This document shows positions 1 through 11,808 of a stretch of 64,000 nt of DNA, piece after piece. The stretch comes from Rutstroemia sp. NJR-2017a BVV2 (taxonomy: Eukaryota; Ascomycota; Leotiomycetes; Helotiales; Rutstroemiaceae): positions 744,001 to 808,000 of the forward strand of contig NJPS01000062.1 of NCBI GenBank assembly GCA_002946415.1, written 5' to 3'. Every line of letters begins with the position of its first letter. Within the stretch, counting starts at the first letter, position 1. The position numbers and the translations under genes were made by a program. The notes beneath the pieces were generated by a model. That model saw nothing but the letters and a program-made list of their open reading frames with translations. It was not told where the DNA came from and made no database searches.

Positions 1-426
1 CATTCGGATATGTTATGATGTTGATGATAGTCTGCCTGGAAGATATGCTCAGCCGGCATCTACAGATGAAATGGGACAAGTCACAACTGCCACATATAGA
101 CTGAAGCACTGGGTAGGTCTAGGCAGAATCGGAGCCGTTGACGAAGCCATCATAAAGCAGGCAAGAGCTCAAAGAGAGTCTGCCTATGACAATTATCATA
201 ATAAAGCCCCAAGAAGCGCAGGCAACAAACCAGGACTACGACCAGCAAAAAGCAGCATCAGTCTAACCCAGCCCCGAGAGGCGAAGACGACGCTCGGTAC
301 TACGATCCGGAGTATCTACTTGACCAAGCCCGAAGCACTGGAGACTACAATCAATACCGCGACCTGCAGAGTCTCTTTGGCCAAAATTCCCAAATGACAG
401 AGACAATCAGTCGTACCAATAAATAG
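1..426 (+). CDS. 3' end of an unidentified protein gene, cut by the window edge
   Basis: Two overlapping open frames cover the window start. Frame 2 is open from base 2 to 397. Frame 1 is open from 205 to a TAG at 424-426. The frame 1 tail looks more protein-like: a basic stretch of Lys/Arg/Gln, then an acidic-aromatic segment (RYYDPEYLLDQARSTGDY) ending ISRTNK. The two probably join through an intron or frameshift between about 112 and 215. A GTAGGT donor at 113 is possible, but no convincing acceptor restores frame 1, so the exon join is unresolved. I do not recognise the family. The gene ends about 540 bp before the 3' end of SUB2, which converges on it. Confidence 0.3.
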
Positions 427-969
427 CCTTTTTCGTAGACTCGGTTCCGTAGGATGAGACGCTTCGTCATACACGTGATCACGCACTCGATGCTGGGCAA
501 TGGGCCGAGCTGTCGAACTTTAGCATAAAGAAACTAAAAATTCACGCGTTGTTTTATGAACAAAATATATCCTTGATTATGAAATCACAGTGACCAACAT
601 CCTCCACCAAGTCTCATCAGCCGCGAACTACGGCCTCAAGGCCACACAGATAGAGAGAACCAGGGAATTCACGGGGGAGCCACTTCAACACTTGTAAACC
701 AGTTTTCAGAAATTCGAAAAGCTTTTCTATTCACCGCATCACCATTCATCATACTATCATATCATATGACCGACTATCTTTTCTTTTCTGCTCTGAGAGG
801 AAAACCAGGAACAATCTTTTTTTCTTCTTGCTTTGCTAGTAACCATGACCCATCTGAAGAAAAGTAACAAAAGCTTAGACTAACAACTATTGCGACGATA
901 TAAGCTGGAAAGGAAAAAGACATAGAGATCATTTCTTGTTTGGGCACAAAATGGGAATATCAGAAGCAT
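427..969. other. Intergenic, between convergent gene ends
   Basis: This 543-bp stretch separates the 3' ends of the edge gene and SUB2. It is AT-rich with T-runs expected of two 3' UTRs. I see no coding frame, RNA gene or repeat in it. Confidence 0.6.
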
Positions 970-2934
970 TTAGTCGGTTTTGGTGTATGCGGCAGAATCA
1001 ACACCTCCCTCGGGGTATTCTCTGTTCAAAGTTGTTAGCGAACTGGATGTTGCTTGCAAGGAATGTAAGGTAAGAAACTTACGGAAGTGCGACTTCGAAT
1101 CTCTTCTCAACGGCTTTAAGAACTTCTTGATCTGCTTCGCTGCTAACGAATGAAATAGCAAGACCCTTGGTTCCGAAACGACCGGCACGACCGACACGAT
1201 GAAGGTATGAGTCTGCGTCCGGTGGTAGATCATAGTTGATGGCCAAGTTAATTTTGTTGACATCAATACCACGACCGAAGACATCAGTGGCTACACAAAT
1301 ACGCTTGTTGAAATCCTTGAAGTCGTTGAAACGCTTGATACTATTTGTGCGTTAGTAAGAGTTAACACAGGGAAAAGATGGAAATACGAACCGTTCCTCT
1401 TGGCTGACACCAGAGTGGATTGCAACTGAGGGGAAGTTACATTCGCGCAAGAGTTTGTCGAGCTCAGTTGCACGAACTGTACTCTTGACGAAGATGATAA
1501 CTTGGTTGAAAGAAAGTTCGTCAAGAAGTTCGTTGAGACGCCTGTTCTTTTCCTTCTCTTCCAACTTAATGTAGTATTGTTGTAGACCATAGAGAGTGAG
1601 TTTCGTCTCGTTGTCGATGTAGATTTCGAGAGGATTTTGCATGAACTTCTTGCAGATAGGTCGAACCTCCTGGGAAAGGGTGGCACTGAACATCATGACC
1701 TGCTTCTGGGGGGGTGTAGCGCGGAAGATCTCTTGCACGTCGCGACGCATATCTGTGTGGTTGTTAGGAAGAATCGACTATGGGGTAGCAGCTCTACTTA
1801 CCAATTTGATCCAACATCTTGTCACATTCATCAAGAACGAAGACTTTGACACTGTTGAGACGCAAGTACTTGTCGCGAACGAGAGCGTTTAATCGACCGG
1901 GGGTGCCGACAATGATGTGTGGGTGCGTTTCGGGGTTCTTCAACACCTCTACGTCTTTGCTGATGGGAACACCTCCGTAGAATACACCAATCTTCACCTC
2001 TGGCATGAAATGACAGAAGCGCTGGTACTCGTTTCGAATTTGATAAGCCAATTCACGGGTATGGCACATCACAAGTACGGATGTTTCGCCAGCGACAACT
2101 TCGACTTGTTGCAATGTGGTGAGGACGAACACGGCCGTCTTACCAAGACCAGATTTGGCTTGGCAAAGAACATCTGTACCAAGAATTGCTTGTGGAATAC
2201 AGACTTGCTGAACTGTAGTGATCGGGCCGAAAGTTAGATAAACGTATTCCAATAGTGAGGTGCAAGAAATCGCAACGTCCGTCCATCTACACAATGTACA
2301 TCCACAACATGATACCCAAACAATCAAAGATCGAAGCGAAGCAGGGGCTGATATTTGCCTTTGAAGGCGCAGATCGTCAACCTTTATAACAAACGCAACA
2401 ATGAAGTCGTCGATGTCGAGTAATCCTGGAAGTCTCTCGGCATACCACTTTGTGCGTTTCTCCTGCATCTTGCCAGCTAATTATATCGCTGCTTTATCTT
2501 GAGATTATCGCCTTGCGCGCACAGGTGCCATCAATCCGAATTTTTGTTTCGGGCCGGTAGAGACATCCCAGGACCACTCGTGACTTGCTGGAGTATTGAC
2601 CAGAGAAGGGTTTCAATCTTGCTTGCGAGATGGACGGACGCGCTGCAAGGACAATATTGGAGCTTAGGGATGAAAGTTATGACTAACCCTCCGAAGGATG
2701 TTCGAATCCGCACCAGGAAATGGCTCGAAGAAGCTCCGGCTTCAATAAAAATTCGCGGAAACCAGTCGAGTGAATACCAACATAACTGCCCTTCTTGGCC
2801 GCGTTTCCAGACACCGTCAGATTTCCAGAATCGCCCTTGACACCTCCATTGGCGGCAGCAGCTGGCGCTGGTGCCTCCGTCGTTGCAAGCTCCTCATCGG
2901 AGTAATCGATCAAATCTTCTTCGCCGGCAGACAT
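970..2934 (-). CDS. SUB2: DEAD-box ATP-dependent RNA helicase Sub2 (UAP56)
   Basis: Nuclear DECD-type helicase of the TREX complex, acting in pre-mRNA splicing and mRNA export. Five exons on the minus strand join in frame: 2934-2688, 2212-1802, 1752-1392, 1340-1083 and 1021-970. They encode 442 residues, the usual Sub2 length. Visible motifs are Walker A (AKSGLGKT, about 101-108), VLDECD (DECD at 210-213), SAT (242-244) and HRVGRAGR (387-394). The N-terminus ([15 protein letters not shown]) is the acidic start typical of the family, and it fixes the ATG at 2934. Introns 2-4 are 49-61 nt; intron 1 is 475 nt, far longer than other introns here. Intron 3 uses a weak GTTCGT donor. It is transcribed divergently from RPR2. 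Identification is firm; exon joins follow protein continuity across the helicase core. Confidence 0.96.
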
Positions 2935-3386
2935 TTTGATGAGTTGTTGAAAATTGAGTTGTTATTAGAAGCTGAAGTTGGTGCAGAAGGTCGAGGTCTT
3001 AATGAAAAGATTCTCGTCGTCGGGTTTATTAGTATTTAGTGGTAGAAACCGCGATAGAAAGATAGGTAGAGGAAGGGATTGAAGGATTGAAGTCAAGGTA
3101 CGAAGGGTTGGAGATGGATGGATGGAAAAGTTGTGAATGGGAAGAAAGATGAAGTGAGCGCGACTAAGGGATTGCTTGGCCGGCGCGGCTTCGAGTTGAT
3201 TTTAGCGTAGTCATGTGATGCGCTAGTATCTGGCCGCAACGGCTGTGCTGGCTTAGTAAGCACTTCCTTTTTCGACTCCGCTCGCGAACAGTCATTCAAA
3301 CAAGTGCGGTTTTGAGAAGCTTTTTTTGGCACTCCCTTTTCATGTAATAGTGATTTGGCATACAAAATAGCGAGATACGACTCAAA
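2935..3386. promoter_or_regulatory. Shared divergent promoter of SUB2 and RPR2
   Basis: A 452-bp gap lies between the two opposed start codons. An open antisense frame over the 5' part of RPR2 extends into it, but this looks like a shadow. No TATA box is evident, which fits two housekeeping genes. Promoter function is inferred from position only. Confidence 0.5.
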
Positions 3387-3899
3387 ATGGCGAAAGGACA
3401 AGCTACTAAAGGAGTTGCGAAAGTCCCGAACAAAAACTTGTACAGCCGAGTCTCGTACCTCTATCAAGCTGCAACCTACCTTGCGATGCGAGAGCAAAGT
3501 GACCTAGATAAGCTCAGCAGCAATGGTTCGTCTCTGGATACTGAGAACGTATGGCCCGTCAACAACAATGAGATCAAGTATGAGGCATCTCTTCAACCTC
3601 TGTCTCGTCGATTGTTGTCTGACCTTCGCTCCGTCTCTCTCAAGGGCGTGATGCGTATGTCACCGGCAGTGAAAAATTCTATCTGCAAGCATTGCCAGAC
3701 ATTACTGATTGATGGTTCAACCAGCACAACTGAAGTTGAGAACAAAAGCAAGGGGGGCAAGAAGCCCTGGGCGGATGTTCTGGTCCGCAAATGCAACACC
3801 TGCGGCCTCGAAAAACGCTTCCCGGTGGCCGCGGAAAGACAACCACGACGGCCACATCGATTCACATCAACAACTCAGGCCGAGGATGCTTCTACTTAG
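3387..3899 (+). CDS. RPR2: RNase P protein subunit, Rpr2/Rpp21/SNM1 family
   Basis: Single-exon gene of 170 residues. The family supplies a zinc-binding protein subunit of nuclear RNase P, which trims pre-tRNA 5' leaders; the related Snm1 serves RNase MRP. The zinc ribbon is visible as CKHC (C100, C103) and CNTC (C136, C139), separated by a Lys/Gly-rich loop. The N-terminal part is helical with the family-like segment NLYSRVSYLYQAATYLA (about 17-33), and a conserved basic stretch (LSRRLLSDLRSVSLKGVMR) precedes the first Cys pair. The ATG at 3387 is the first in frame and gives the expected length. Whether it is the Rpr2 or the Snm1 orthologue cannot be decided by eye; the family call is strong. 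Confidence 0.88.
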   Translation: MAKGQATKGVAKVPNKNLYSRVSYLYQAATYLAMREQSDLDKLSSNGSSLDTENVWPVNNNEIKYEASLQPLSRRLLSDLRSVSLKGVMRMSPAVKNSICKHCQTLLIDGSTSTTEVENKSKGGKKPWADVLVRKCNTCGLEKRFPVAAERQPRRPHRFTSTTQAEDAST

Positions 3900-4273
3900 T
3901 GTTGCACTTTGCTTCCACTAGATGTGGTTGTCATGCATATACCGCAGATCGCGTGCCCATTGCTTAATTGTTATGTCGAAGCAAAACACAAAGCCTGTTG
4001 ATGTCAGCGTCCTGGAGCATGGTTTATGGGAGAGCAACCGAATCTCTTTACCACTATCTAATCCTGCTGAGACTGATTTTATTGGCATATTTGGTCTCCC
4101 GTCTCGAAGAGAAGTCCGCACTTCAATTCATTCACTACATCTTCACTGCTGTAGGTTCTCTGTTTACGGACTAGCCCGCCTCCGTTCGATTCGCAACACA
4201 AAACCGACGGCCATAAATCTTTCACGAAAATACTTCCATAATTCGTCCAACATTATCTCGCAAGATCATCAAC
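3900..4273. other. Intergenic, RPR2 3' side to 2EXR gene 5' side
   Basis: This stretch of 374 bp holds the RPR2 terminator side and the promoter/5' UTR of the next gene. Open frames cross it (for example 3922-4437) but they lack protein-like character. I see no distinct element. Confidence 0.5.
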
Positions 4274-5149
4274 ATGGCTCCAGTTACTTGTTCTTACCTC
4301 GATTTGCTGTCAGAAGAAATTCGACAGATAATTTACGAATTCGTTCTTGCCGCGGAGATGGACTTCACCGGCTCTTCTTTGTTAACTGCGTTGAAGGATC
4401 GTCCAGTGCTTTACAATGGTGCTATGGATGCTCATAATCGCGTCTCAGCTACAGTCAGCGTGGGGAATGAGGCGGAATTCATGAAACTGCCCTATGCGCG
4501 TCGCAGCAAGATTCTGAACCTGAAGCTCATCTTCTACCGTAACCCTTGGTAAGTTAACAACAACCATATTATCTCCTCTCGAATCCAACCAAAACTGAAA
4601 TCTTATAGGTGGTCCTACGCAGAGAGCCCGCAGCTAGGGCGCTGCTCTATAAGGCTTATGAACAACATAGAGACGCTTTCCTTGGACTTTGCAGCGAGTG
4701 AAGACCTGACTTGGACTATGCCGGGCCAGCTTATTCATGCTTCAACGAATCCACGAAGACTAGTTGCCAGGTTACCGGCCCCGTTGAAACCTGCTAGCCG
4801 CGTCGGCTTCCAGACTTCCTGGATGCACATGAGCAATATTTGCCCAACTGGTCCACACTGGAATATCACCACAGAAAACGTCACATCTACACGACTGATG
4901 GAACCACAGGCAGGCGAAGCTGTTTCGGCACCTTCAGAAACCGTCTTCTTGCCTCGAAATGTACTGAGGAGTGACCAAGGAAGGCTCTCATTCCGCTTCT
5001 CCGAGGGCATTGATTATATCAACTCGAAGTTCGTTGGTATTTCTGGAAAATTGCTGCGCGTCTCACCACTTCAGTATCCTGAGGAATGGTTCTGGGAGGA
5101 TCCGACCGGAAAGCGATTGCGGCTTGTGCCGGGATGCGGTAATTGGTAG
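4274..5149 (+). CDS. 2EXR / F-box-like domain protein, function unknown
   Basis: Two exons, 4274-4548 and 4609-5149, give 271 residues. The 60-nt intron has a GTAAGT donor and TTATAG acceptor and splits a Trp codon. Near the N-terminus, LLSEEIRQIIYEFVL matches the LPxEIRxxIYExxL signature of the fungal 2EXR/F-box-like families. These are large and mostly uncharacterised, and are supposed to act as protein-interaction or Skp1-adaptor-like modules. The rest has no motif I recognise; an internal Trp/Phe-rich tail (PEEWFWEDPTGKR) closes it. The start codon is the first ATG after an AT-rich leader. The family assignment rests on one short segment, so substrate or partner is unknown. Confidence 0.75.
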
Positions 5150-6030
5150 TTTTAGAAGGAACTCTATTAAATTCTAGCCCGCAGTTACTAATGAGGGAAC
5201 AAGCAAGGTAGAGGTCTGTTGTTTGTGCATATGGAAATTTATATGTTTCGTTGGGATTCATGACAACCCGTCTTTCGTTACAACACATGACACGCCGTCA
5301 GTGGGAAGCAAAATTATTTTCTTTGCTCCAGGGAACTTATTGTATCTAGAGTCGCCGAGGAAATCCAACTGTTTAGTTTGGCGTATGTTGCGGATGGAGT
5401 TTTAGGTTTGGAAGCCTAGTATTAGAAGGGCACGCGATGAAATGCAGATGTTTCGAGAACCTATTTCTTTCTTCTACTGCTTTGATGAATTTTCGTTCAC
5501 TTTCAGATCTACCTCACCTTCCACTTAATTTCTCCATCTGCTCACTAGTCTCATGATACTTCAGTGATCGTGATATTCAAATCTCCCAGACGATATTACA
5601 ACCGTAGCTCATGTCAGTGTAGTTTCCATACATCATGTCAACATACGAAGCCACATAACCTGTCGAGTCACCACCCTCAAACCACGCTGCACACATGAAG
5701 GTGCACTTGTGTTTGCTAAGGTGATTATGAATGATTCATTAGCTATGGGTATAAGGCCCTTCTAAATAGACTCCTAACTCACCACCATCCGATTTACCGA
5801 ATTACATATAACGCATTTGGTGCGAATACAACCATTTAATCATAAGGTGAATGGACATAACCATAACCATTACCATTACCACGATCTATTACACCACCAA
5901 CACTTGCAGGACGCTTTCATATCCATCCATCTACAATGCTGAAACCACACCCTCCCCTCCTACACCTCCCCCCTCCTACACCTCCCTCCCACACCCCCCG
6001 CATCAAAAGCCCTCCAAGAGCCCTCCTCTC

Positions 6031-6064
6031 CCTCACCTCACCTCACCTCACCTCACCTCACCTC
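6031..6064. repeat. (CCTCA)n microsatellite
   Basis: About six perfect tandem copies of CCTCA lie inside a longer C/T-rich tract. It is probably length-variable between strains. Confidence 0.9.
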
Positions 6065-6539
6065 CATCCAGCCATTAACTCCCCCGTCCACCCCCCCACA
6101 CCAAAATCCTCCCTCTTCCTCATCCTCATCTTAATCCCATCACAAACTACTTTCCCAATAAACCACCTCACAAACACCCCCCTCAAATTTCCAAACACCT
6201 CCCTCAACATCCCCAAAACCCAATACCTTCCAACCGTATTCAAAAATGGAGACAAGATATATTCCTCCAGAGTATTTCAATACCGAGCACTTTCTCGTTA
6301 CCAGGTACCAGCCTGATCGAGATGAATACTCGCAGGGACGTGGAAAGATTGCGGGGAGAAGGATGGAGAAATGTATGCATTGGGGATGTTGATTGATGTT
6401 GTGATGGAATGGATGGTGGGAGGATTATGGTGGTGGTTTGGTAAGGTGGTAGAAGTGGAAATGGAAAAGGAAGAGGTATGTCGTGATGCGAGGATGAGAT
6501 AGATGAGATAGCCGTGCATGAGACTCCCGGATCCTTCTT

Positions 6540-6715
6540 TGGAGAATGAACAAAAGTAGATGTAGCGGGCTGTCGTGTGATGTCTGGTGCGGACACGGAC
6601 ACGAATGGTCAAGGTTGAATTTTCGTAGAAGGTGGAAGTGTAATGAAAAGTAGATGTATCGTGGAAGGTGCAACTTGTCGTATAAAGTGGATGTGTCGTG
6701 GAAGGTAATATGACA
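6540..6715. repeat. Imperfect minisatellite-like repeat
   Basis: Variants of the units AAGTAGATGTATCGTGGAAGG and AAGTGGATGTGTCGTGGAAGG recur with degenerate spacers. On the reverse strand they give a repetitive Thr/Ser/Tyr frame. I take this as a decayed tandem repeat, not a coding repeat. Confidence 0.45.
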
Positions 6716-7018
6716 AGACATGGCAGTCCTCGCCATCTACACTTGTTCATGGACAAGGACGAACACATCAATCACAACAACGATGGCAAGTTTGGAGATA
6801 GAACACTTTGTTCACACCAAAACCTCAAACACAAAAAAGCATGTTGTGCGTGAAATGATCAATTTCTATCGCTATTTATTCATTCCATCCGTCCACCAGC
6901 CAGCCCATGATATCAATAACAGTCATAAAAAAGCATAAACCCCTCCTAACCCGACCGAACCAGTCGTCCAGAGTATTATCCCATCATCATTCGAAAACTA
7001 GTCGAGGAAGTAGTCGAT

Positions 7019-7454
7019 TTACTTGTTGTTGCCAGTAAGGCTGTTGGCTATTGAAAGTGTTAGTGAGAACGTTCTCCAGATGGGAGACAGGAAGGAAACA
7101 TACCAGTGTTGGAGAGGGTGTCGGAGACAGTGTTGGCAGCGTTGCCAGCAGCGTCGGAGACGGAGCCTAGAACACCTTGACCTTGCTTTTGGGCATCGTC
7201 CGTTGTGCCTTGGACAGAGTCGGAAGCCTTTTGTGTGGTGGACTTGGAGTCAGCTGTAGAGATGAAGTGTTAGTAAGATGAAGTATTATCGCAGGCAATT
7301 AGGTGAGAAACATACATGGTTGAACGGCACCGGCAGCCTTGTCAGCGAGACCAGAGGTCTTGTCACTAGCTTGCTCGAGAGTGGACTTTTGGGAATCAGG
7401 GGTGAGCTTGTCGGTGAGCTTGTCGGTGTTATCTTTGCGGAGAGCGTCAGACAT
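7019..7454 (-). CDS. Hsp9/Hsp12-type small stress protein
   Basis: Three exons (7454-7316, 7253-7104, 7047-7019) encode a 105-residue hydrophilic protein. The N-terminus MSDALRKDNTDKLTDKLTPD followed by SQKST is the signature of the fungal Hsp9/12 (Awh11-like) family. These intrinsically disordered proteins fold on membranes and protect cells during heat, osmotic and stationary-phase stress. The rest is made of Asp/Lys/Ala/Gly/Gln repeats (SDKTSGLADKAAG, SDAAGNAANTVSD) predicted to form amphipathic helices. Both introns have GTATGT donors. An upstream in-frame TTG exists, but the ATG at 7454 gives the family N-terminus. A CCCCT stress-response-like element lies upstream. The gene is divergent from DBF2. 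Confidence 0.92.
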
Positions 7455-9320
7455 TTTGAAGGATGGGTTGTTTGAAAAGTGGTAGGGTTGGAAGTGTTTT
7501 GAAGTTGTTGATTGAGATTGAGATTGAAGTCTTTGATGTGAATGAAGAAGAAAAGATGTGTTGAGAGGAAGAGAGGTCACCTTCTTATACTGCAGAACTG
7601 AGAAGAATACACACTAGGCATGAGGTAACGTCCCCTCTTTCCTTTTCCACTTCTTTGCCCAAACCTGTTTGCAAGGGAAATCGAATCCAACAAGGCAAGC
7701 ACAAGCAGAAGGACCGTCTAATGTGGGGTGCCACGGCGCCTACCTCCATATGAGCTTTCCTGCATAACCCCCATGGCAGGAAGGAAAAAGGCACCTAGAA
7801 GATCGAAGGTGCGAACGTCATGTAGGTCCCCAAGATACAAGCCACAGAAAGTATGATGTGGCTTTTGAGCCTCTAATTCGTGGACTGTGGCAAGGTAGAG
7901 TGGCCAGATCGTCATCGTTCACGGCCGCACTTCCGGATTCCTACCAGTCACAAGCCAGCAGAGGAGGAGGAGTCAGGCTCCTGTATTGCAAAGCTTTATG
8001 GCAAATTGTGGAATTCCATGTGAGTGGGAGGGGGTTCACAGCAGAGTCGAGCAGACCCTTCTGCAACCGTGCTAAACACGGAATAGGAAGAGCTGTCGAC
8101 CAGTAAGAGGCTGCACTTACGGAGGGGGATTTGCAAACGTGGGGAAGGTGCGAACAGGCGGGAGCAGAATGGAAAATGGCATGTAACGGAAGTGGCAGAT
8201 GAGGAAAAGCTGGTTCGAAATTCGGCATGATGTAATGCTGAAATTGGCGACAGGGTCTCGGACCGCGTTTAGGTGTGGCTGATGTCATTTTTCCCACTCG
8301 AAAAATGGGGGGCACAGTGGGCACTGGGCACTTTACTGTACTTCCGTACCTCTGTAGAAGGATTGGAAGGGCACGCCGATCGTGATCGAAATGAATTATG
8401 GAGAGGCTGAGGAGGCAAGAGGATGCGCTTGTACCTTGAAGGCTGAAAGCGTAGGAAGGACAGTAAGTTATGGAGAATGAGAAAAATAACTCATCGCGTG
8501 ATGGATGTCCAAAAGGATCTCATCGGCAGGGTAAATGATACAATAATACAATAATACAAAATCATCGAGATCTGTTTGATCGGACGTCGGATGGCGAGAA
8601 GGAAGGGCTGGCACGATGCACGTGATACTCAATCAAGTCCACGACAAATGCCGTTGTGGAGGGGCAAATGCCTGAAGTGGAAGGTTTGAGGATATAAGTT
8701 CTGCGTCGGCGAACCACTTACTGGTTGATCTGCATTGTATCGGAACGTAGTAGCAACGAGCAGTTGCGAAGACATAAGAGTCCTACGAAATCATGATGAG
8801 GGAACGGCTTTATCAAGCTCCATTAACACTTTGTGATTGTGTGACCCTATGACTCTGCAGGAGGTAGTCGATGCTGTTTCGGTTTCTGAATAGCCTCAAT
8901 GGAACTGTCCTGTACAAAAACAGCTCGAGGAATTCCTTCCCTCTCGGACCTCGCTCAAATATTAGTCCGTCAGACGCGCTTTCCATGATTTATTTGGTTG
9001 CTCGATATTGGTTGCTCTGGACAACTGCACGTTTCAGGCGCTATTCCAATCAAAACAACCCCCCCACCTACCTTATGCATATCAGGATGGAGATCTATGC
9101 AGCTGCAGCCAGAACATCTTAACTTTTCTTGAACTTCAATTCAACAAAAGGTCCCCGCTCCACACAATTGTCTTGTTCGTTGCGTCCATCACTTCCATCT
9201 GCAACCAAAACCAAATACTGTCAATTGATTCATCGAATTTTATTGACCGTGCTCTGCTGTGTCGCAGAGGCGCCATTTCTACAATTCGACCTTGCGATAA
9301 GGATTTAGCAGCCATAAACA
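7455..9320. other. Divergent intergenic region, Hsp9/12 and DBF2 promoters
   Basis: The interval spans 1.9 kb between opposed starts. It holds one CCCCT near Hsp9/12 and an AGGGG near 8656. The open frames in it (7858-8106, 7941-8324, 8871-9367) have no recognisable protein character. The last few hundred bases are probably the DBF2 5' UTR. Confidence 0.5.
7632..7636. promoter_or_regulatory. CCCCT stress-response element (STRE-like) upstream of Hsp9/12
   Basis: CCCCT lies about 180 bp upstream of the Hsp9/12 ATG; a TATAAG (reverse strand) lies between it and the gene. STREs bind Msn2/4-type regulators and drive HSP12 in yeast. The motif is only five bases, so chance occurrence is possible. 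Confidence 0.35.
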
Positions 9321-11538
9321 ATGTCGAGCTTCATGACCAACCTTTTCCCCTCAGTGCAAGCTGGTAGACATGACAACATCTTACCAGTGCCTCCACCACC
9401 TCTGCATACTCGCTCCAGCCAAAACGATGGGTCGGGCGATCGACCTAGTACACCCATCAACAGAAATAACTTCATTACCCCAGTCTCAACACCTCAAGGA
9501 AGTCCGAGCAAGAATCGCAATCCACCCGGTGCACATGAGCTACCAACAGCTTTCGACAATGCGATGAAGCTTACCCCGACGACTTTGGGAAGCCCTACAA
9601 AAATCGGACGCCCTCAAAGTGGCACGCCACTAGCCATGGGCAAGGGCAACGCATTGGCTGTTGACGATTCATTCTTCACCAAGCCAGCCGCTAATGGCGA
9701 TGAGAGCGCTGCACAAAAATCTGCGATACCCTCTGGAAGTCCTGTACGACGACAAGGCAAAGAAAATAATACCCCTCCTACCTCGAGATTACCTGAACCC
9801 ACTACACAAAATCAAGCAGCGATTTCACGTCAGGAATTGTACCAAACCAGAGAGATACCTCCACCACCAACCAGGAAGTACAACACTCAGCGCGGATTGA
9901 CGGCCGAAGAATTGGAGATTTTGCATAAACCAAATGTCAAACGTTTGGCAAATGTTACACAACTATGTAAGACATGCCGATTCAAGATCGCAGTCTCTAC
10001 TAACAACCTGCAGACTTCCTCGATTACTATTTCGACCTCTTAAGCTATGTCGGCACACGTCAAAATCGACTTAACCATTTCAAAGCCGAATACCCTGCTC
10101 CTCCAGCAACCCCCGAAGAGGTTTACAATCCTGTTTGGCACAAGTATACCGGCAGAGAGCGTGCCAATCTGCGAAAGCGTCGCGTCCGCCTACGCCAAGG
10201 CGATTTCCAAATTCTTACACAGGTCGGACAAGGTGGCTATGGACAAGTTTTCCTTGCTCAGAAGAAGGATACCCGAGAGGTGTGCGCTTTGAAGGTTATG
10301 AGCAAGAAGCTACTGTTCAAGCTTGATGAAGTTAGACACGTTCTCACGGAGCGAGATATTCTCACGAATGCAAAGAGCGAATGGCTGGTTAGATTACTTT
10401 ATTCTTTCCAGGACGAGAAGAGCATTTATTTAGCGATGGTAAGTCAATCGATGAGCATACGACAATTCACCCTAACATCTTATAGGAATATGTCCCTGGT
10501 GGAGATTTCCGAACCTTGCTCAACAACACTGGTGTTCTGGCTAATCGACATGCTCGATTCTATATCGCTGAAATGTTCTGCTCTGTGGATGCTCTACATC
10601 AGCTGGGTTACATTCACAGAGATCTGAAGCCTGAAAACTTCCTCATTGATTCCACTGGACATGTCAAACTTACAGATTTCGGACTCGCTGCTGGTTTCCT
10701 TGCTCCAGGAAAGATCGAATCTATGCGTGTAAAGTTAGAAAAAGTCGGAGAAACTTACGTTCCCTTCGGCAAACCGATCGAAGAGCGTACAGTTGCAGAG
10801 CGACGAGAAGGCTACAGATCATTGAGAAACAGGGATGTTAACTACGCTAAGTCAATCGTTGGTTCTCCTGATTACATGGCCCCCGAAGTTCTGAAGGGAG
10901 ATGAGTATGACTACTCAGTTGATTACTGGAGTTTGGGCTGTATGCATTTCGAGGCTCTCACAGGTTTCCCACCATTTGCTGGTTCAACTGTTGATGAAAC
11001 CTGGAAGAATCTCAAGCATTGGAGAGAGGTTCTGAAGCGACCAGTTTGGGAAGATCCAAATTACTTCATCAGTAACCGTACATGGAACTTCATCACAAGG
11101 TAATTCCCCTCCCATCCCATACAGTTTTCGTTGGTTTACTAACCTCAACACAGCTGCATCACGTCCAAATCCAAGCGCTTCGCCAATATCCAAGAAGTCT
11201 ACAACCATCAATACTTCGCCGAAGTCGACTGGACCACTCTCCGTTCTCAACGAGCACCGTTTGTCCCAGAGCTCGACTCAGAGACAGATGCAGGCTACTT
11301 TGATGATTTCAGTAATGAATCGGATATGGCGAAGTATAAAGAGGTTCATGATAAACAGACGGCGTTGGAGAATATGGCGGATAGAGAGGACCCCATGAGT
11401 AAGAGTCTCTTTGTGGGCTTTACTTTCAGACATAGGAAGCCGAATGCAGATGAGGATGGCACGGGTGCGAATGGGAATGGAAAGCCGAGTCCGAGGAAAC
11501 CGATTGCGACGGATGGGAGTTTTGGGACGATTTTGTAG
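9321..11538 (+). CDS. DBF2: NDR/LATS-type Ser/Thr kinase, Dbf2/SidB (septation / mitotic-exit network)
   Basis: Four exons (9321-9966, 10014-10438, 10486-11099, 11154-11538) give 689 residues; introns are 47-54 nt. A Pro/Ser-rich N-terminus is followed by the kinase. The glycine loop is VGQGGYGQVF (about 286-295), with ALKVM lysine at 309, HRDLKPEN at 401-408 and DFG at 421-423. An extended insert follows, then SIVGSPDYMAPEV with the activation-loop serine near 480. The C-terminal hydrophobic motif is FVGFTF (648-653). The segment GFPPFAGSTVDETWKNLK and the insert before GSPDY point to the Dbf2/SidB branch, not to Cbk1/COT-1. In filamentous fungi this kinase works with a Mob1 partner at spindle poles and septation sites. 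The ATG at 9321 is the first in frame. Confidence 0.93.
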
Positions 11539-11736
11539 GGGGTAGGGAGGCGAAGGGAAGGAGGATGCAAGAGGAGGTGCTTGCTGACCGACTTGTTTGC
11601 TTATCCACGTACTTATATCGCTGTGTGTTTGGTGTGAAGGGGGTTTGATTCCTTGGTTGTTCTTTGTTTGTAGCTTTTAGCAGGTGGCTGATGATTGATG
11701 GTGATGAATGAAATACACGAATGCAGAATGAAGCGA

Positions 11737-11808
11737 AATGGAATGGAATGGAATGGAATGGGACGGGGTGTATGGTATTAGCGCTGGTATGGATGGATGG
11801 ATGGATGG
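11737..11808. repeat. GGAAT and GGAT simple repeats
   Basis: (GGAAT)n at about 11737-11761 and (GGAT)n at about 11788-11808 lie downstream of DBF2. They are ordinary microsatellites. Confidence 0.85.

Larger units (their letters stand above)
5150..7018. other. Gene-free interval with pyrimidine-rich low-complexity DNA
   Basis: The 1.9-kb region has no gene I can support. Roughly 5850-6250 is strongly C/T-rich on the plus strand, with CCATTA-type and CCTCA tandem repeats, and the Pro/Ser/Thr-rich frames there follow from that composition. From 6300 to 6720 it turns purine-rich with imperfect repeats. The last 300 bp probably include the Hsp9/12 3' UTR. Confidence 0.5.

Noticed and set aside
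970..2840. Plus-strand frames over SUB2 (1637-1892, 1917-2237, 2499-2840)
   Set aside because: Antisense shadows of a strongly conserved gene.
5851..6316. Pro/Ser/Thr-rich plus-strand frames of 75-126 codons
   Set aside because: They follow directly from C/T-rich low-complexity DNA and tandem CCTCA repeats.
9321..11538. Assignment of the kinase as Cbk1/COT-1
   Set aside because: The insert before GSPDYMAPEV and the VDYWSLGCMHFEALTGFPPF segment match the Dbf2/SidB branch better.
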